A DNA stretch of 64,000 bases from Pontibacter actiniarum (lineage in GTDB: Bacteria; Bacteroidota; Bacteroidia; Cytophagales; Hymenobacteraceae), in assembly GCF_003585765.1 (NCBI RefSeq), contig NZ_CP021235.1, positions 2,914,001 to 2,978,000 of the forward strand, read 5' to 3'. Of this stretch, positions 17,769 to 27,448 are shown one piece after another; positions within the stretch are counted from its first letter, which is position 1; each line of letters starts with the position of its first letter. The notes under the pieces are model-generated. The model saw nothing but the letters and a program-made list of their open reading frames with translations, was not told the DNA's origin and searched no databases. The translations under genes were made by a program, and so were the position numbers.

Positions 17769-19028
17769 ATGAAAGCAGTTATTGCTGAAATAATCACCAT
17801 AGGCGATGAGATTCTCTACGGCCAGATTGTGGACACCAACTCCGCCTGGATGGGCACCGAGCTCACGAAAATCGGCGTAAGGGTAAAGCAGATCACCTCC
17901 ATCTCCGACAGCGCCGAGCACATCATCAAGGCGCTGGACGACGCCAGGACCCGCGCAGACGTTATTTTGATGACCGGCGGGCTGGGCCCCACCAAAGACG
18001 ACCTGACCAAGACGGTGCTTACCTCCTACTTCCATACTTCGCTGAAGCTGCACGCCCCTTCCTTAGCCGACGTAACTGAGATTTTTAAGGCCAGGGGCCG
18101 GGAGCTGACAGAGCTCAACCGCCAGCAGGCGTTTTTGCCGGAGGCCTGCACGCCAGTGCGTAACGTGCTGGGCACCGCGCCGGGCATGTGGTTTGAGCAG
18201 GGCGGCAAAGTCTTTGTGTCGATGCCGGGGGTACCGTTTGAGATGAAGCGCATGATGACCGACACTGTGCTTCCTCAGCTGCAGCAGTACTTCGACACGC
18301 CCCACATCATCCATAAAGTAGTGCAAACCGTGGGCCTGCCCGAGTCCATACTGGCCGACCGCCTGGAAGCATGGGAAATGGGCCTGCCCGAGCACCTGAA
18401 GCTAGCTTACCTGCCGCACCTGGGCGGCGTGCGCCTCCGCCTGACCGGCCAGGGGACAGCCGCCGAGGTACTGGAGCAGGAGCTGCAGCAGGAGGTCGAA
18501 AAGCTCCGGCACATCATCCCGGGCCATATTTTTGCCTACGGCGAGGTAAAGCTGGAGGAGGCTGTGGGCCAGTTGCTGAAAGAGCGCGGCCTCACCATAG
18601 CCACCGCCGAGAGCTGCACCGGCGGTTTCCTGGCGCACAAACTCACCAGTATAGGCGGCAGCTCCGCTTACTACCAGGGCAGCATCGTAGCCTACCACAA
18701 CGAGGTAAAAGTGCGGGAGCTGGGGGTAAAACCTGAAACCCTGCAGCAGCACGGCGCCGTAAGCGAGGCTACCGTGCGCGAGATGGCCCGGAACGTTCGC
18801 CAGAAGTTTGGCACAGACATTGGCGTGGCTACCAGCGGCATCGCCGGCCCGGACGGAGGCACGGCAGAAAAGCCCGTGGGCACCATCTGGATCGCCTACG
18901 CCGACAAAGACCGCACGGTGGCCAAGTTACTCCACTTCAACAAAGACAGGCTGCTGAATATCGAGTACACCGCCATGGCCGTACTGAACCTGGTGCGCCA
19001 AAGATTGAACACTACGGTTGAGGAATAG
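17769..19028 (+). CDS. Full-length CinA family protein (MoCF domain plus C-terminal amidohydrolase)
   Basis: This 419-residue protein carries an N-terminal molybdopterin-binding-like (MoCF/COG1058) domain (ITIGDEILYGQIVDTNSAWM, MTGGLGPTKDDLTK) and a C-terminal CinA domain (TIATAESCTGGFLAHKLTSI, ATSGIAGPDGGTAEKPVGT). CinA proteins hydrolyse ADP-ribose and deamidate NMN in pyridine nucleotide recycling, and are competence-induced in some Gram-positives. A second, C-terminal-domain-only CinA protein is encoded at 48112-48603. Confidence 0.94.
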   Translation: MKAVIAEIITIGDEILYGQIVDTNSAWMGTELTKIGVRVKQITSISDSAEHIIKALDDARTRADVILMTGGLGPTKDDLTKTVLTSYFHTSLKLHAPSLADVTEIFKARGRELTELNRQQAFLPEACTPVRNVLGTAPGMWFEQGGKVFVSMPGVPFEMKRMMTDTVLPQLQQYFDTPHIIHKVVQTVGLPESILADRLEAWEMGLPEHLKLAYLPHLGGVRLRLTGQGTAAEVLEQELQQEVEKLRHIIPGHIFAYGEVKLEEAVGQLLKERGLTIATAESCTGGFLAHKLTSIGGSSAYYQGSIVAYHNEVKVRELGVKPETLQQHGAVSEATVREMARNVRQKFGTDIGVATSGIAGPDGGTAEKPVGTIWIAYADKDRTVAKLLHFNKDRLLNIEYTAMAVLNLVRQRLNTTVEE

Positions 19029-19047
19029 GCTAAATTCCTTAACTTTG
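19018..19047 (+). promoter_or_regulatory. Promoter of the 2-oxoacid dehydrogenase E2 gene
   Basis: TTG at 19018-19020 and TAACTTTG at 19040-19047 are separated by 19 bases, which fits the Bacteroidota sigma factor consensus (-33 TTG, -7 TAnnTTTG). The -7 box is one arm of a perfect palindrome (19039-19060). The start codon lies 175 bases downstream. Confidence 0.6.
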
Positions 19048-19060
19048 TTTGCAAAGTTAA
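19039..19060. promoter_or_regulatory. Palindrome covering the -7 box
   Basis: TTAACTTTG (19039-19047) and CAAAGTTAA (19052-19060) are perfect inverted arms around TTTG. There is no T-run, so this is not a terminator. Since the left arm contains the -7 box, it could be an operator or a bidirectional promoter. Confidence 0.5.
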
Positions 19061-19221
19061 AAAAGACACAAGTATCAGGACACAAGACACAACACTTTTA
19101 CCCGGGCCCGTAAAGCCTGCCGAAAGTATGGAATGAACCTGCTCCTTGTGTGATTTGCTCTGATCTATACTTATACCCGGAATCGAAAAACGATCAACGA
19201 AAAAAACGAATAACGACACAT

Positions 19222-20589
19222 ATGGCACTTGTAGAAATGGTTATGCCCAAGATGGGCGAGAGTATCATGGAAGGTACCGTTCTGAAATGGCTCAAAAACG
19301 TGGGTGATACCATTGAGCAGGATGAGTCGGTGCTGGAAGTAGCTACAGATAAGGTGGACACAGAGGTACCGGCCCTGCAGGGCGGCGTACTGAAGGAGAT
19401 ACTGGTACAGGAGGGTGACGTGGTAGCCGTTGGCGCCCCAATCGCCGTTATCTCTACCAACGGCGAGGATACCAGCAGCGCTGCTGCTCCTGCTTCTGCC
19501 GAGGCTCCTGCCGCTGTTGCGCCTGAAGCCGCTCCACAGCAAACTGCCGCTGCCTCCGCTCCAAGCGAGTCTTTCGCCAAGCTGGACCAACCAGCCTCCG
19601 GCCGTTTCTACTCTCCGCTGGTGCTCAATATAGCCCGCGAAGAAGGCATCTCGATGCAGGAGCTGGAGTATGTGCCTGGCACTGGCAAAGAGGGTCGTGT
19701 ATCCAAAAAGGATATCATGACTTATGTGGAGAACCGCCAGAATGCACCACAGCAGGCTGCCGCACCACAGGCGCAGGCCCCTGCCCAGCAGCCGCAGCAA
19801 CAGGCTGCCCCGGCTCCAGCCGCACCGCAGGCACAGCCGCAAGCCGCTCCTCAGGTAAAGCCGGCGGCCTCTTACGGCGGCAACGTAGAGCTGATCGAAA
19901 TGGACCGCATGCGCAAGATGATCGCCGACCGCATGGTGGACAGCAAGCGCATTTCGCCGCACGTGACCTCTTTCGTGGAGGCCGATGTGACGAACATCGT
20001 GAACTGGAGAAACAAGTGGAAGAACGAGTACAAGAAGCGCGAAGGTGAGAACCTGACCTTCACCCCGATCTTCATCGACGCCATCGCCAAAGCCATCAAA
20101 GACTTCCCGATGATCAACGTGTCGGTGGACGGTGGCACTATCATCCGCCACAAAGACATCAACATCGGTATGGCCGTGGCCCTGCCTTCCGGTAACCTGA
20201 TCGTGCCGAACATCAAGAACGCGGACCAGCTGAACCTCAACGGCCTGACCAAAAAGGTGAACGACCTGGCCAACCGCGGCCGTATGAACAAGCTGACGCC
20301 GGACGATCTGGCTGGCGGCACCTACACGGTGTCTAACGTAGGCTCATTCGGCAACGTAATGGGTACGCCCATCATCATGCAGCCACAGGTAGCGATTATG
20401 GCTGTGGGCGCGATCAAGAAAAAGCCAGCCGTGATCGAGACTCCGGAAGGCGACCTGATCGGCGTGCGCCACTTCATGTACCTGTCGCACTCCTACGACC
20501 ACCGCGTAGTGGATGGCTCACTGGGCGGCATGTTCGTGCGCCGTGTGGCGGACTACCTGGAGAACTTTGACGTGAACCAGACGATTTAA
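19222..20589 (+). CDS. Dihydrolipoamide acyltransferase (E2) of a 2-oxoacid dehydrogenase complex
   Basis: This 455-residue E2 begins with a lipoyl domain whose attachment lysine is Lys44 (ATDKVDTEVPA). An Ala/Pro linker follows, then a peripheral-subunit-binding domain (SPLVLNIAREEGISMQEL), a Pro/Gln/Ala-rich linker and the catalytic domain ending with SHSYDHRVVDG (His427, Asp431). I start it at 19222, where the lipoyl domain begins; an open frame extends 72 bases upstream. No E1 or E3 gene is nearby, so whether it serves 2-oxoglutarate, branched-chain or pyruvate dehydrogenase is not settled; the sequence style fits branched-chain or 2-oxoglutarate best. Confidence 0.92.
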   Translation: MALVEMVMPKMGESIMEGTVLKWLKNVGDTIEQDESVLEVATDKVDTEVPALQGGVLKEILVQEGDVVAVGAPIAVISTNGEDTSSAAAPASAEAPAAVAPEAAPQQTAAASAPSESFAKLDQPASGRFYSPLVLNIAREEGISMQELEYVPGTGKEGRVSKKDIMTYVENRQNAPQQAAAPQAQAPAQQPQQQAAPAPAAPQAQPQAAPQVKPAASYGGNVELIEMDRMRKMIADRMVDSKRISPHVTSFVEADVTNIVNWRNKWKNEYKKREGENLTFTPIFIDAIAKAIKDFPMINVSVDGGTIIRHKDINIGMAVALPSGNLIVPNIKNADQLNLNGLTKKVNDLANRGRMNKLTPDDLAGGTYTVSNVGSFGNVMGTPIIMQPQVAIMAVGAIKKKPAVIETPEGDLIGVRHFMYLSHSYDHRVVDGSLGGMFVRRVADYLENFDVNQTI

Positions 20590-20641
20590 CAGTAACAGCA
20601 AGAGCTTTTGCCCTAGGGCAAAAGACTTAAAGCACACGTAT

Positions 20642-20676
20642 AAAGCCTGCTTCTTTACCGGAGCAGGCTTTATTTT
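20642..20676 (+). terminator. Terminator after the E2 gene
   Basis: AAAGCCTGCT and AGCAGGCTTT form a perfect 10-bp stem, followed by ATTTTG. Confidence 0.8.
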
Positions 20677-20716
20677 GTCAGGCTGTGAAAGAAACAAGGC
20701 TTCTTTAGCGACAGGC

Positions 20717-20746
20717 AAAGTATAAATTAGCAAATTGCTATACTTT
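20717..20746. promoter_or_regulatory. Inverted pair of the TATACTT heptamer upstream of 20781
   Basis: AAAGTATA (20717-20724) and TATACTTT (20739-20746) flank a smaller palindrome AGCAA-A-TTGCT (20729-20739). The element ends 34 bases before the start codon at 20781. It may be part of a promoter or operator, or simply a paired copy of the dispersed heptamer. Confidence 0.45.
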
Positions 20747-20780
20747 AAAACCTTCATCTGCCAGCACAGTATAAAACGAC

Positions 20781-21296
20781 ATGAAAAACACCCTACCCTG
20801 GATAGTAGCCGCCCTTTTCCTCTTCCTGGCCCTGTACTTCTACTGGCAGAAAAACGAGGCAGAAAGCCGCCTCAGCATTGCCGATAACCAGGTGGAAGCG
20901 ATAGACCAGGAGTTGGAGGAGCAGACGGAGGCCGTAGACTCGCTGGAAGACATGGTACTGCCCCCTGACACCATGAGCCTGGTGCCTCCGGGAGGCGCTG
21001 CCTTTGTGGATGAGCTGGGCACGTTAAGCCAGGGCGACATTCAGCGGCTGCAGCGCAAAGGCCTGGAGAACCCGGAAGCGGCCCTCAAAAACGACCTGAA
21101 CCGCAAACAGGACAAGCTCATCCCAACCGACGGCGTGCTGGGCGGCTCCATGGCCATCCGTGACAGCCGCATCCTCAACGACCGCTACGCCATGGCCTAC
21201 TATGAAGACGGCCACATCGGCGGTTACATGATCCTGAAGTACGAGGTCAGCAACGGCAACATTAGCTGGAAGGTGATCGACAACTCCAAACTATAA
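20781..21296 (+). CDS. Membrane-anchored protein of unknown function
   Basis: I do not recognise this 171-residue protein. It has one N-terminal transmembrane segment (about 7-22, WIVAALFLFLALYFYW), then an acidic heptad-like stretch (about 30-60, VEAIDQELEEQTEAVDSLEDM) that may be a short coiled coil, and a soluble C-terminal domain with GVLGGSMAIRDSRILNDRYAMAYYEDGHIGGYMILKYEV. The topology suggests a protein anchored in the inner membrane with its C-terminal domain in the periplasm. The next gene starts 51 bases downstream and may be co-transcribed. Confidence 0.7.
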   Translation: MKNTLPWIVAALFLFLALYFYWQKNEAESRLSIADNQVEAIDQELEEQTEAVDSLEDMVLPPDTMSLVPPGGAAFVDELGTLSQGDIQRLQRKGLENPEAALKNDLNRKQDKLIPTDGVLGGSMAIRDSRILNDRYAMAYYEDGHIGGYMILKYEVSNGNISWKVIDNSKL

Positions 21297-21347
21297 GCCC
21301 TGCACAACACGAGAGCAGGGGAAGTATAAGGTATAAAACAGCCCGAC

Positions 21348-21959
21348 ATGACGCTATTACAAACACTGCTCCCGCTGCTGCTCTCCTTCATGCTTACCGA
21401 CACTCCGGAGCTACACTTGCAGCAGGACCTGCAAAAGGACCTGGCGAAGCTACAGCAAAGCAACCGCTACTTTATCAGCGACAACAGCACCCTGAACCCC
21501 TCGCTGCAAGGCCTGGCCCAGGACCTGCAGCTGTTCGCGCTGGTAGCCAACCTCGACCTGAGCCAGGCAAGCTACCAGGCACAGCAACAGGGGCCTCACC
21601 GGGTAGAGCAATGGTTATTTAGCGAGGGAGAGATACGCAGCATCACGCAGGTGCAGAGCAACGTCGCCGTTGACACCGTCGTCACGCAGCGCTACCTCGA
21701 AAACCGCCCTCCCACCCAGCAGCGCATCCAAAACAACTTCACTTTCCGGACCTACCTTATCTCCACATCCTCGGGGCAAGCTAAACTCTACTACCTGACG
21801 GAGGCAGAGCAGGGGCTGCTGGCTTACAGGCTTGGGGAGAGACAGGTGGAGATAGGCTATACCGCAGCCAAAGAAGGGCTGAGCGATGTGCTGCCGGCAT
21901 ACCGGCAGGAGGTAAAAAGGCTTGCCGGCAAGCTTCCGCAACAGGAAGGCTTCCGTTAG
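21348..21959 (+). CDS. Predicted exported protein of unknown function
   Basis: I do not recognise this 203-residue protein. The N-terminus (MTLLQTLLPLLLSFMLTD) is hydrophobic and resembles a signal peptide. The mature part is Gln- and Leu-rich and probably mixed alpha/beta (VEQWLFSEGEIRSITQVQSN, FTFRTYLISTSSGQAKLYYL). No catalytic motif is visible. It lies 51 bases after the membrane-anchored protein and may form an operon with it. Confidence 0.65.
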   Translation: MTLLQTLLPLLLSFMLTDTPELHLQQDLQKDLAKLQQSNRYFISDNSTLNPSLQGLAQDLQLFALVANLDLSQASYQAQQQGPHRVEQWLFSEGEIRSITQVQSNVAVDTVVTQRYLENRPPTQQRIQNNFTFRTYLISTSSGQAKLYYLTEAEQGLLAYRLGERQVEIGYTAAKEGLSDVLPAYRQEVKRLAGKLPQQEGFR

Positions 21960-22181
21960 CAGCACGGCAGTGCGGCTGGCAGAGCCCCGCGACCGGCTCA
22001 GAAAATATGTCGCAGTGCGAGCGCGTACTTTCCGACAAGCCGTTCCGTGTCCGGCCACTGGTGCCCCTCTCCTGACATAATGACATAATCTCCCCTATAT
22101 TTCCCCCTTGGCACATACCTTGTTAAAACAGTAGTAACCATAAAAAGAATTTAAATCAGCAACTATAAATAAAACTATAGA

Positions 22182-24110
22182 ATGGGAAAAATAATAGGTA
22201 TTGACTTAGGTACTACAAACTCTTGCGTTGCCGTAATGGAAGGTAACGAACCGGTTGTTATACCTAACAGCGAGGGCCGCCGCACCACTCCGTCTATCGT
22301 AGCATTTCTGGATAACGGCAACGGCGAGCGCAAAGTGGGTGACCCAGCCAAGCGCCAGGCGATCACAAACCCACAGAACACCATTGCGTCTATCAAGCGC
22401 TTCATGGGCCACAGCTACAACGAGGTGAGCGAAGAGGCAAAGCAGGTGTCTTACAAAGTACAGCAGGGCAGCAACAACACCGTGCGCGTACAGATCGGCG
22501 ACAGAGAGTACACGCCACAGGAGATCTCGGCCATGGTGCTTCAGAAAATGAAGGCCACTGCAGAGGAGTACCTGGGTACTTCTGTAACAGAAGCGGTTAT
22601 TACCGTACCTGCTTACTTTAACGACGCACAGCGCCAGGCAACGAAAGAGGCCGGCCAGATTGCAGGCCTTGAAGTGAAGCGTATCATCAACGAGCCAACA
22701 GCAGCTGCGCTGGCTTACGGCCTGGATAAGAAGAGCGTAGACCAGAAGATCGCGGTGTTTGACCTTGGCGGTGGTACATTCGATATCTCAATCCTGGAGC
22801 TGGGTGACGGTGTGTTCGAAGTACTTTCCACAAACGGTGACACGCACCTGGGTGGTGACGACTTTGACCAGGTGATCATCAACTGGCTGGCAGAGGAGTT
22901 CAAGAAAGACGAAGGCCTGGACCTGCGTAAAGACCCAATGGCCCTACAGCGCCTGAAAGAAGCTGCTGAAAAGGCGAAGATTGAGCTTTCTTCTTCTCAG
23001 GAGACAGAGATCAACCTGCCGTACATTATGCCGGTAGACGGTGTGCCGAAACACCTGGTGCGCAAACTGACACGCGCCAAGTTCGAGCAGCTGTCTGACG
23101 ACCTGATCCGCCGCTCTATGGAGCCGTGCAAGAAAGCGCTTCAGGACGCAGGCCTGTCTACTTCAGACATCGACGAGGTGATTCTGGTGGGTGGTTCTAC
23201 CCGTATCCCGAAAGTGCAGGAAGAAGTAGAGAAGTTCTTCGGCAAGAAGCCTTCTAAAGGCGTGAACCCGGATGAGGTGGTTGCCATCGGTGCCGCTATC
23301 CAGGGTGGTGTGCTAACCGGTGAGGTAAAAGACGTGCTCCTGCTGGACGTAACGCCGCTTTCACTGGGTATCGAGACGATGGGCGGTGTGTTTACCAAAC
23401 TGATTGAGTCAAACACAACCATCCCGACGAAGAAGTCAGAGACCTTCTCAACTGCTTCCGATAACCAGCCGTCTGTAGAGATTCACGTACTGCAGGGTGA
23501 GCGCCCAATGGCCAAGGATAACCGCACCATCGGTCGTTTCCACCTGTCTGATATTCCGCCGGCACCACGTGGCGTTCCTCAAATTGAAGTGATCTTCGAT
23601 ATTGATGCGAACGGTATCCTGCACGTAACTGCGAAGGATAAAGCCACTGGCAAAGAGCAGAAGATCCGCATTGAGGCTTCTTCTGGCCTGAGCGAGCAGG
23701 AAATCGAGAAAATGCGCAAAGAGGCAGAAGCCAACGCAGAGGCTGACAAGAAGGCCAAAGAAGAAATCGAGAAGCTGAACACAGCCGACTCTATGATCTT
23801 CCAGACCGAGAAGCAGCTGAAGGAGTATGGCGACAAGCTTTCCGCAGGCAACAAGTCGAACATCGAGAACGCACTGGCTGAGCTGAAGAAGGCCCACGAA
23901 GCGAAAGACGTGGCAGGCATCGACAGCGCCATTGAGAACCTGAACAACGCGTGGAGCGCTGCCTCTCAGGAGATGTACGCCGCGACGCAAGGCCAGGGTG
24001 CCCCAGGCGCCGAAGCCGGAGGCAACGGCCAGGCCGGTGGTGCGCAGGGCGCAGCCAACGACGGCGGTGTAACCGACGTGGACTACGAAGAAGTAGACGG
24101 CAACAAATAA
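22182..24110 (+). CDS. dnaK: Molecular chaperone DnaK (Hsp70)
   Basis: This is a full-length 642-residue Hsp70. The nucleotide-binding domain shows [47 protein letters not shown] and [13 protein letters not shown]. The substrate-binding domain starts near 390 ([17 protein letters not shown]), and a Gly/Gln/Ala-rich tail ends in [11 protein letters not shown]. It folds proteins in the cytoplasm with DnaJ and GrpE, neither of which is adjacent. No CIRCE element is visible upstream. Codon use is biased and the TATACTT heptamer is absent here, as expected for a strongly expressed gene. Confidence 0.98.
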   Translation: MGKIIGIDLGTTNSCVAVMEGNEPVVIPNSEGRRTTPSIVAFLDNGNGERKVGDPAKRQAITNPQNTIASIKRFMGHSYNEVSEEAKQVSYKVQQGSNNTVRVQIGDREYTPQEISAMVLQKMKATAEEYLGTSVTEAVITVPAYFNDAQRQATKEAGQIAGLEVKRIINEPTAAALAYGLDKKSVDQKIAVFDLGGGTFDISILELGDGVFEVLSTNGDTHLGGDDFDQVIINWLAEEFKKDEGLDLRKDPMALQRLKEAAEKAKIELSSSQETEINLPYIMPVDGVPKHLVRKLTRAKFEQLSDDLIRRSMEPCKKALQDAGLSTSDIDEVILVGGSTRIPKVQEEVEKFFGKKPSKGVNPDEVVAIGAAIQGGVLTGEVKDVLLLDVTPLSLGIETMGGVFTKLIESNTTIPTKKSETFSTASDNQPSVEIHVLQGERPMAKDNRTIGRFHLSDIPPAPRGVPQIEVIFDIDANGILHVTAKDKATGKEQKIRIEASSGLSEQEIEKMRKEAEANAEADKKAKEEIEKLNTADSMIFQTEKQLKEYGDKLSAGNKSNIENALAELKKAHEAKDVAGIDSAIENLNNAWSAASQEMYAATQGQGAPGAEAGGNGQAGGAQGAANDGGVTDVDYEEVDGNK

Positions 24111-24131
24111 GCATCTTATAACTCAACTCAT

Positions 24132-24167
24132 AAAAATCCCCTGCCGGAAACCGGCAGGGGATTTTTT
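24132..24167 (+). terminator. Terminator after dnaK
   Basis: A perfect 16-bp inverted repeat with a CCCCTGCCGG core and AAA loop (24132-24147 with 24151-24166) ends in a T-run. Confidence 0.9.
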
Positions 24168-24299
24168 ATTTATATAGAACTTTAGCGTTCTGCTATATTC
24201 CATTTCCTTAATTTATATTTTCTGTATCTTACTTTTTAATCGTTATTTACAAATATTACAACGAAAGCAAATTGATCTTTTATAACTAAAAACAAACTT

Positions 24300-25556
24300 A
24301 TGAAACACCTGTACGCAACTTTATTGCTTCTGCTTACCCTTGCTCCGGCCTTTGCGCAGCAGGACTTCCGAAAAGGCTTTATTGTGCAGAACGGCGACAC
24401 GCTGCGCGGCTACATAGACTACCGCGGCGACAGGCGCAATGCACAGTTTGCTACCTTTAAGCAAACCCTTCAGGGCCCGGAACAACGCTTTACACCTGAA
24501 GACATCAGCGCCTACGGCTATGAGGTGGAGCAGAAACTGTTTGAGTCTAAGACCATACTGCCTGCCTCGGAGACGGAACAAGCGCAGAGGCACTTCCTTA
24601 AGACCCTGATAAAGGGCAAAGCCAGCCTATACCAATACCGTGATGCCGCTGACGAGGCCCACTACTACCTCTCTATGGAAAATGGTCCCCTGTTGGAGCT
24701 CACACAAACCGAGTACACCCGCAAAGACCCGAAAACAGGAAGAACCTATAATGCCACGAACAAGGTTTTTGTAGGCACGCTAGGCAACGCGTTCGCTGAT
24801 TGCCCGAACCTGAAGGAAGCGCAGCTTAAGAACCTTGAACTTAAAGAGAGTTCGCTAGCAGCTATCACCCGCCAGTACAATATGTGTGTTGCCCCTGCCA
24901 GCGTCCAGCATGAGCAGAAAAAGGTAAAAAGTAAGCTGACAGTCGGCCCTGTGGCTGCTTTTTACAGCACCAGTTTAAACTTTACAGGAGATACTTACCT
25001 CCGCCACGCACCCTTCGAAAACAATGTAAATGTCGGGGGCGGTTTAGCCTTCAATGCGACCCTCCCGAAGCTGAACGAAAAGCTTTCAGTACAGATGGAG
25101 CTTCTGTACATAGCAAGTAACCACACGGCTACCTTTACAGAGGAAGGGCAGTACGGGAGCTCTATCGCCTACGATGTTTCGTTTGACCTGGCGCACCTTA
25201 AGCTTCCGGTCCAGCTCCGCTACACGCTTCCCCGTGGGCTTATACAGCCTTATTTTAATGCAGGGGTAGTGGTTGGGTATGCCGTAAAAGACGCCAACGA
25301 GGTAACAAAGGTTAACACCCTCAGCGGCTCTACCACCTACTCCCACACTTATCCGGCTATCCCAGGCAACGGCACAACCGACGGCTTTCGTAGCTTTATG
25401 GAAGGAATAACGGCGGGCGCCGGCCTAACTTACCCACTTCCGACAGGTACCCTTTCACTGGAGGCCCGATATGAGGCAAACAATGGTATATCATCGATCA
25501 GCGGCATAAAGTCAATAGTCAGCACCGTGTATGTACTGGTGGGATACGGCTTTTAA
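24300..25556 (+). CDS. Outer-membrane beta-barrel protein, PorT-like
   Basis: This 418-residue protein has a signal peptide (MKHLYATLLLLLTLAPAFAQ). The N-terminal 200 residues form a soluble domain (FIVQNGDTLRGYIDYRGDRR) often found before porin-family barrels in Bacteroidota. The C-terminal half has alternating beta strands typical of an eight-strand barrel (LPKLNEKLSVQMELLYI, LARYEANNGISSI-like) and ends in VLVGYGF with a terminal aromatic residue. Function is unknown. It is flanked by two strong terminators and appears monocistronic. Confidence 0.75.
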   Translation: MKHLYATLLLLLTLAPAFAQQDFRKGFIVQNGDTLRGYIDYRGDRRNAQFATFKQTLQGPEQRFTPEDISAYGYEVEQKLFESKTILPASETEQAQRHFLKTLIKGKASLYQYRDAADEAHYYLSMENGPLLELTQTEYTRKDPKTGRTYNATNKVFVGTLGNAFADCPNLKEAQLKNLELKESSLAAITRQYNMCVAPASVQHEQKKVKSKLTVGPVAAFYSTSLNFTGDTYLRHAPFENNVNVGGGLAFNATLPKLNEKLSVQMELLYIASNHTATFTEEGQYGSSIAYDVSFDLAHLKLPVQLRYTLPRGLIQPYFNAGVVVGYAVKDANEVTKVNTLSGSTTYSHTYPAIPGNGTTDGFRSFMEGITAGAGLTYPLPTGTLSLEARYEANNGISSISGIKSIVSTVYVLVGYGF

Positions 25557-25570
25557 AACTGCACCCGCAT

Positions 25571-25615
25571 AAAAAAGAAAGGCGCTGCTAAAGTATAGAA
25601 GCGCCTTTCTTTTTT
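25571..25615. terminator. Bidirectional terminator between the barrel protein and purE
   Basis: Two perfect 15-base arms (25571-25585 and 25601-25615) comprise A6-G-A3-GGCGC and its complement. The loop holds AAAGTATA, the dispersed heptamer. Confidence 0.9.
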
Positions 25616-25625
25616 ATAAGGTTAC

Positions 25626-26153
25626 TTAATCTAGGTCCCGGTCCCCTCTTTTTAGCTCCTCCACCGAGCGCATCACCTTGTCCTTGAGGCTGGTTTTATA
25701 CTTCTCCAGCTTGTCGGCCACAGCGGCACTGCTGGTTCCGATGATCTCGGCGGCAAGTATGCCGGCATTCAGGGCACCATCAAGGGCCACAGTGGCCACG
25801 GGTATGCCGCCCGGCATCTGCAGGATAGACAGCACGGAATCCCAGCCGTCAATGGAGTTGCTGGACTTAACAGGCACGCCAATCACGGGCAGGGTGGTAA
25901 GTGAGGCCACCATACCCGGCAAGTGCGCCGCGCCGCCAGCTCCGGCGATAATTACTTTCAGGCCGCGCTTACGGGCGTTCTCGGCGTACTCAAACATGCG
26001 GTGCGGCGTGCGGTGCGCCGAAACCACTGTCAGTTCGTAGGGCACGCCCAGCGTTTCCAGTATCTCAGCGGCAGCGTTCATTACTTTCAGGTCAGACTGG
26101 CTGCCCATGATGATGCCTACTAGGGCTTGTGAATGTGTCGTTTCCTCGGCCAT
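25626..26153 (-). CDS. purE: N5-carboxyaminoimidazole ribonucleotide mutase
   Basis: This 175-residue class I PurE converts N5-CAIR to CAIR in purine synthesis. Conserved blocks are [30 protein letters not shown] (active-site His), [14 protein letters not shown] and [22 protein letters not shown]. The gene starts one base after the purK stop codon on the same strand, so the two form an operon. The extra C-terminal charged tail is short and not unusual. Confidence 0.97.
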   Translation of the reverse strand: MAEETTHSQALVGIIMGSQSDLKVMNAAAEILETLGVPYELTVVSAHRTPHRMFEYAENARKRGLKVIIAGAGGAAHLPGMVASLTTLPVIGVPVKSSNSIDGWDSVLSILQMPGGIPVATVALDGALNAGILAAEIIGTSSAAVADKLEKYKTSLKDKVMRSVEELKRGDRDLD

Positions 26154-26154
26154 G

Positions 26155-27285
26155 TTATGCTTTTACTTTTATTACGTTTCTGATTTGCTCGGCACGCTGC
26201 TGCGCCTCTTCTATGTTTTCTCCCAGCACAGTGATGTGCCCCATTTTGCGGGCCGGGCGCGTGTACTTTTTACCGTACAGGTGGATGTACACGCCTGGTA
26301 CCGCCAGCGCTTCCTGCAACCCCTCATAGGCAGCCTCCCCGTCGTAGCCCGGCTCACCCAGCAGGTTCAGCATAACGGCGGCGCTCTGGATATCGGTAGC
26401 ACCCAGCGGCAGGTTTAGGATGGCCCGCAGGTGCTGCTCGTACTGCGAGGTATAGTTGGCTTTGATGGTGTGGTGCCCGCTGTTATGCGGACGCGGCGCC
26501 ACCTCGTTTACCAGTATCTGCCCGTCTTTGGTCAGGAACATCTCCACGGCAAGGATACCCACCATGCCGAAGCTCTCGATTACGCGCGTAGCAATCTCTA
26601 TGGCCAGGCGCTGCAGCTTGTAAGGCACGTTGGCCGGGGCAAAGAGGGAGTCGACCAGGTTGTGCTCCGGGTGGAAGCTCAGTTCTACCACCGGGAAAGC
26701 CGTTACCTCACCACGCGCATTGCGGGCCACAATCACAGAGATCTCCTTCTCAAAGTCCACCAGTTTCTCCAGCACCGACGGCTCCTCAAAGGCCTTTCCG
26801 AAGTCTGCCTCGCCGGTTAAACGGGTCACGCCGCGGCCATCGTAGCCCTCGCGGCGCAGCTTCTGGAAGGCTGGCAGGAAGTCCGTATGCTGCTGTAGCT
26901 CTCCCTTCTCCTTAAGCAGTACAAAATCGGAGGTGGGGATGCTGTGCTTTTTGTAAAACTCCTTCTGCAGCCCTTTATCCTGAATGGTGCGCACGGTGTT
27001 AGCGTCGGGGTACACTTTTACGCCTTCCTGCTCGAGTTTCTCCAGCGCGTCGGCGTTCACGTGCTCAATCTCAATCGTGAGAATGTCGCAGTTCTTCCCG
27101 AACTCATACACCGTATCGAAATCGCGGAAGCTGCCTACGTAGAACTCGTTGCAGATGTCTTTGCACGGGGCATTCTCGTCGGGGTCCAGCACCAGCGTGT
27201 AGAGGTTAAAATCGAGCCCGGCCTGCATCAGCATGCGCCCCAGCTGGCCGCCGCCAAGTATGCCTAGCTTTACTTCTCCTTTCAT
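26155..27285 (-). CDS. purK: N5-carboxyaminoimidazole ribonucleotide synthase
   Basis: This 376-residue ATP-grasp enzyme makes N5-CAIR from AIR, bicarbonate and ATP, supplying PurE encoded directly after it. Visible features are the N-terminal [18 protein letters not shown] fold, the ATP-grasp lid ([14 protein letters not shown]), and the metal/ATP site [27 protein letters not shown]. Length is normal. PurK-PurE order and one-base spacing imply translational coupling. Confidence 0.97.
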   Translation of the reverse strand: MKGEVKLGILGGGQLGRMLMQAGLDFNLYTLVLDPDENAPCKDICNEFYVGSFRDFDTVYEFGKNCDILTIEIEHVNADALEKLEQEGVKVYPDANTVRTIQDKGLQKEFYKKHSIPTSDFVLLKEKGELQQHTDFLPAFQKLRREGYDGRGVTRLTGEADFGKAFEEPSVLEKLVDFEKEISVIVARNARGEVTAFPVVELSFHPEHNLVDSLFAPANVPYKLQRLAIEIATRVIESFGMVGILAVEMFLTKDGQILVNEVAPRPHNSGHHTIKANYTSQYEQHLRAILNLPLGATDIQSAAVMLNLLGEPGYDGEAAYEGLQEALAVPGVYIHLYGKKYTRPARKMGHITVLGENIEEAQQRAEQIRNVIKVKA

Positions 27286-27448
27286 GTGTTGTAACGGTTT
27301 GGTTGATTCTCCTCAAAAATAACGATTATGAACGGAGACAAAAGGTAACCTCTGAAACTATTATTCTCGTACAGCTGCTTATTTTTGATTTACATCCGCA
27401 AAGGCCTATATTTAATCCTAGGCCATACTCAGCTGTACTTACTTTTAT

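Noticed and set aside
22060..22181. CIRCE or sigma-32-like element upstream of dnaK
   Set aside because: No TTAGCACTC-type inverted repeat is present; the near match TACCTTGT to a -7 box has two mismatches.
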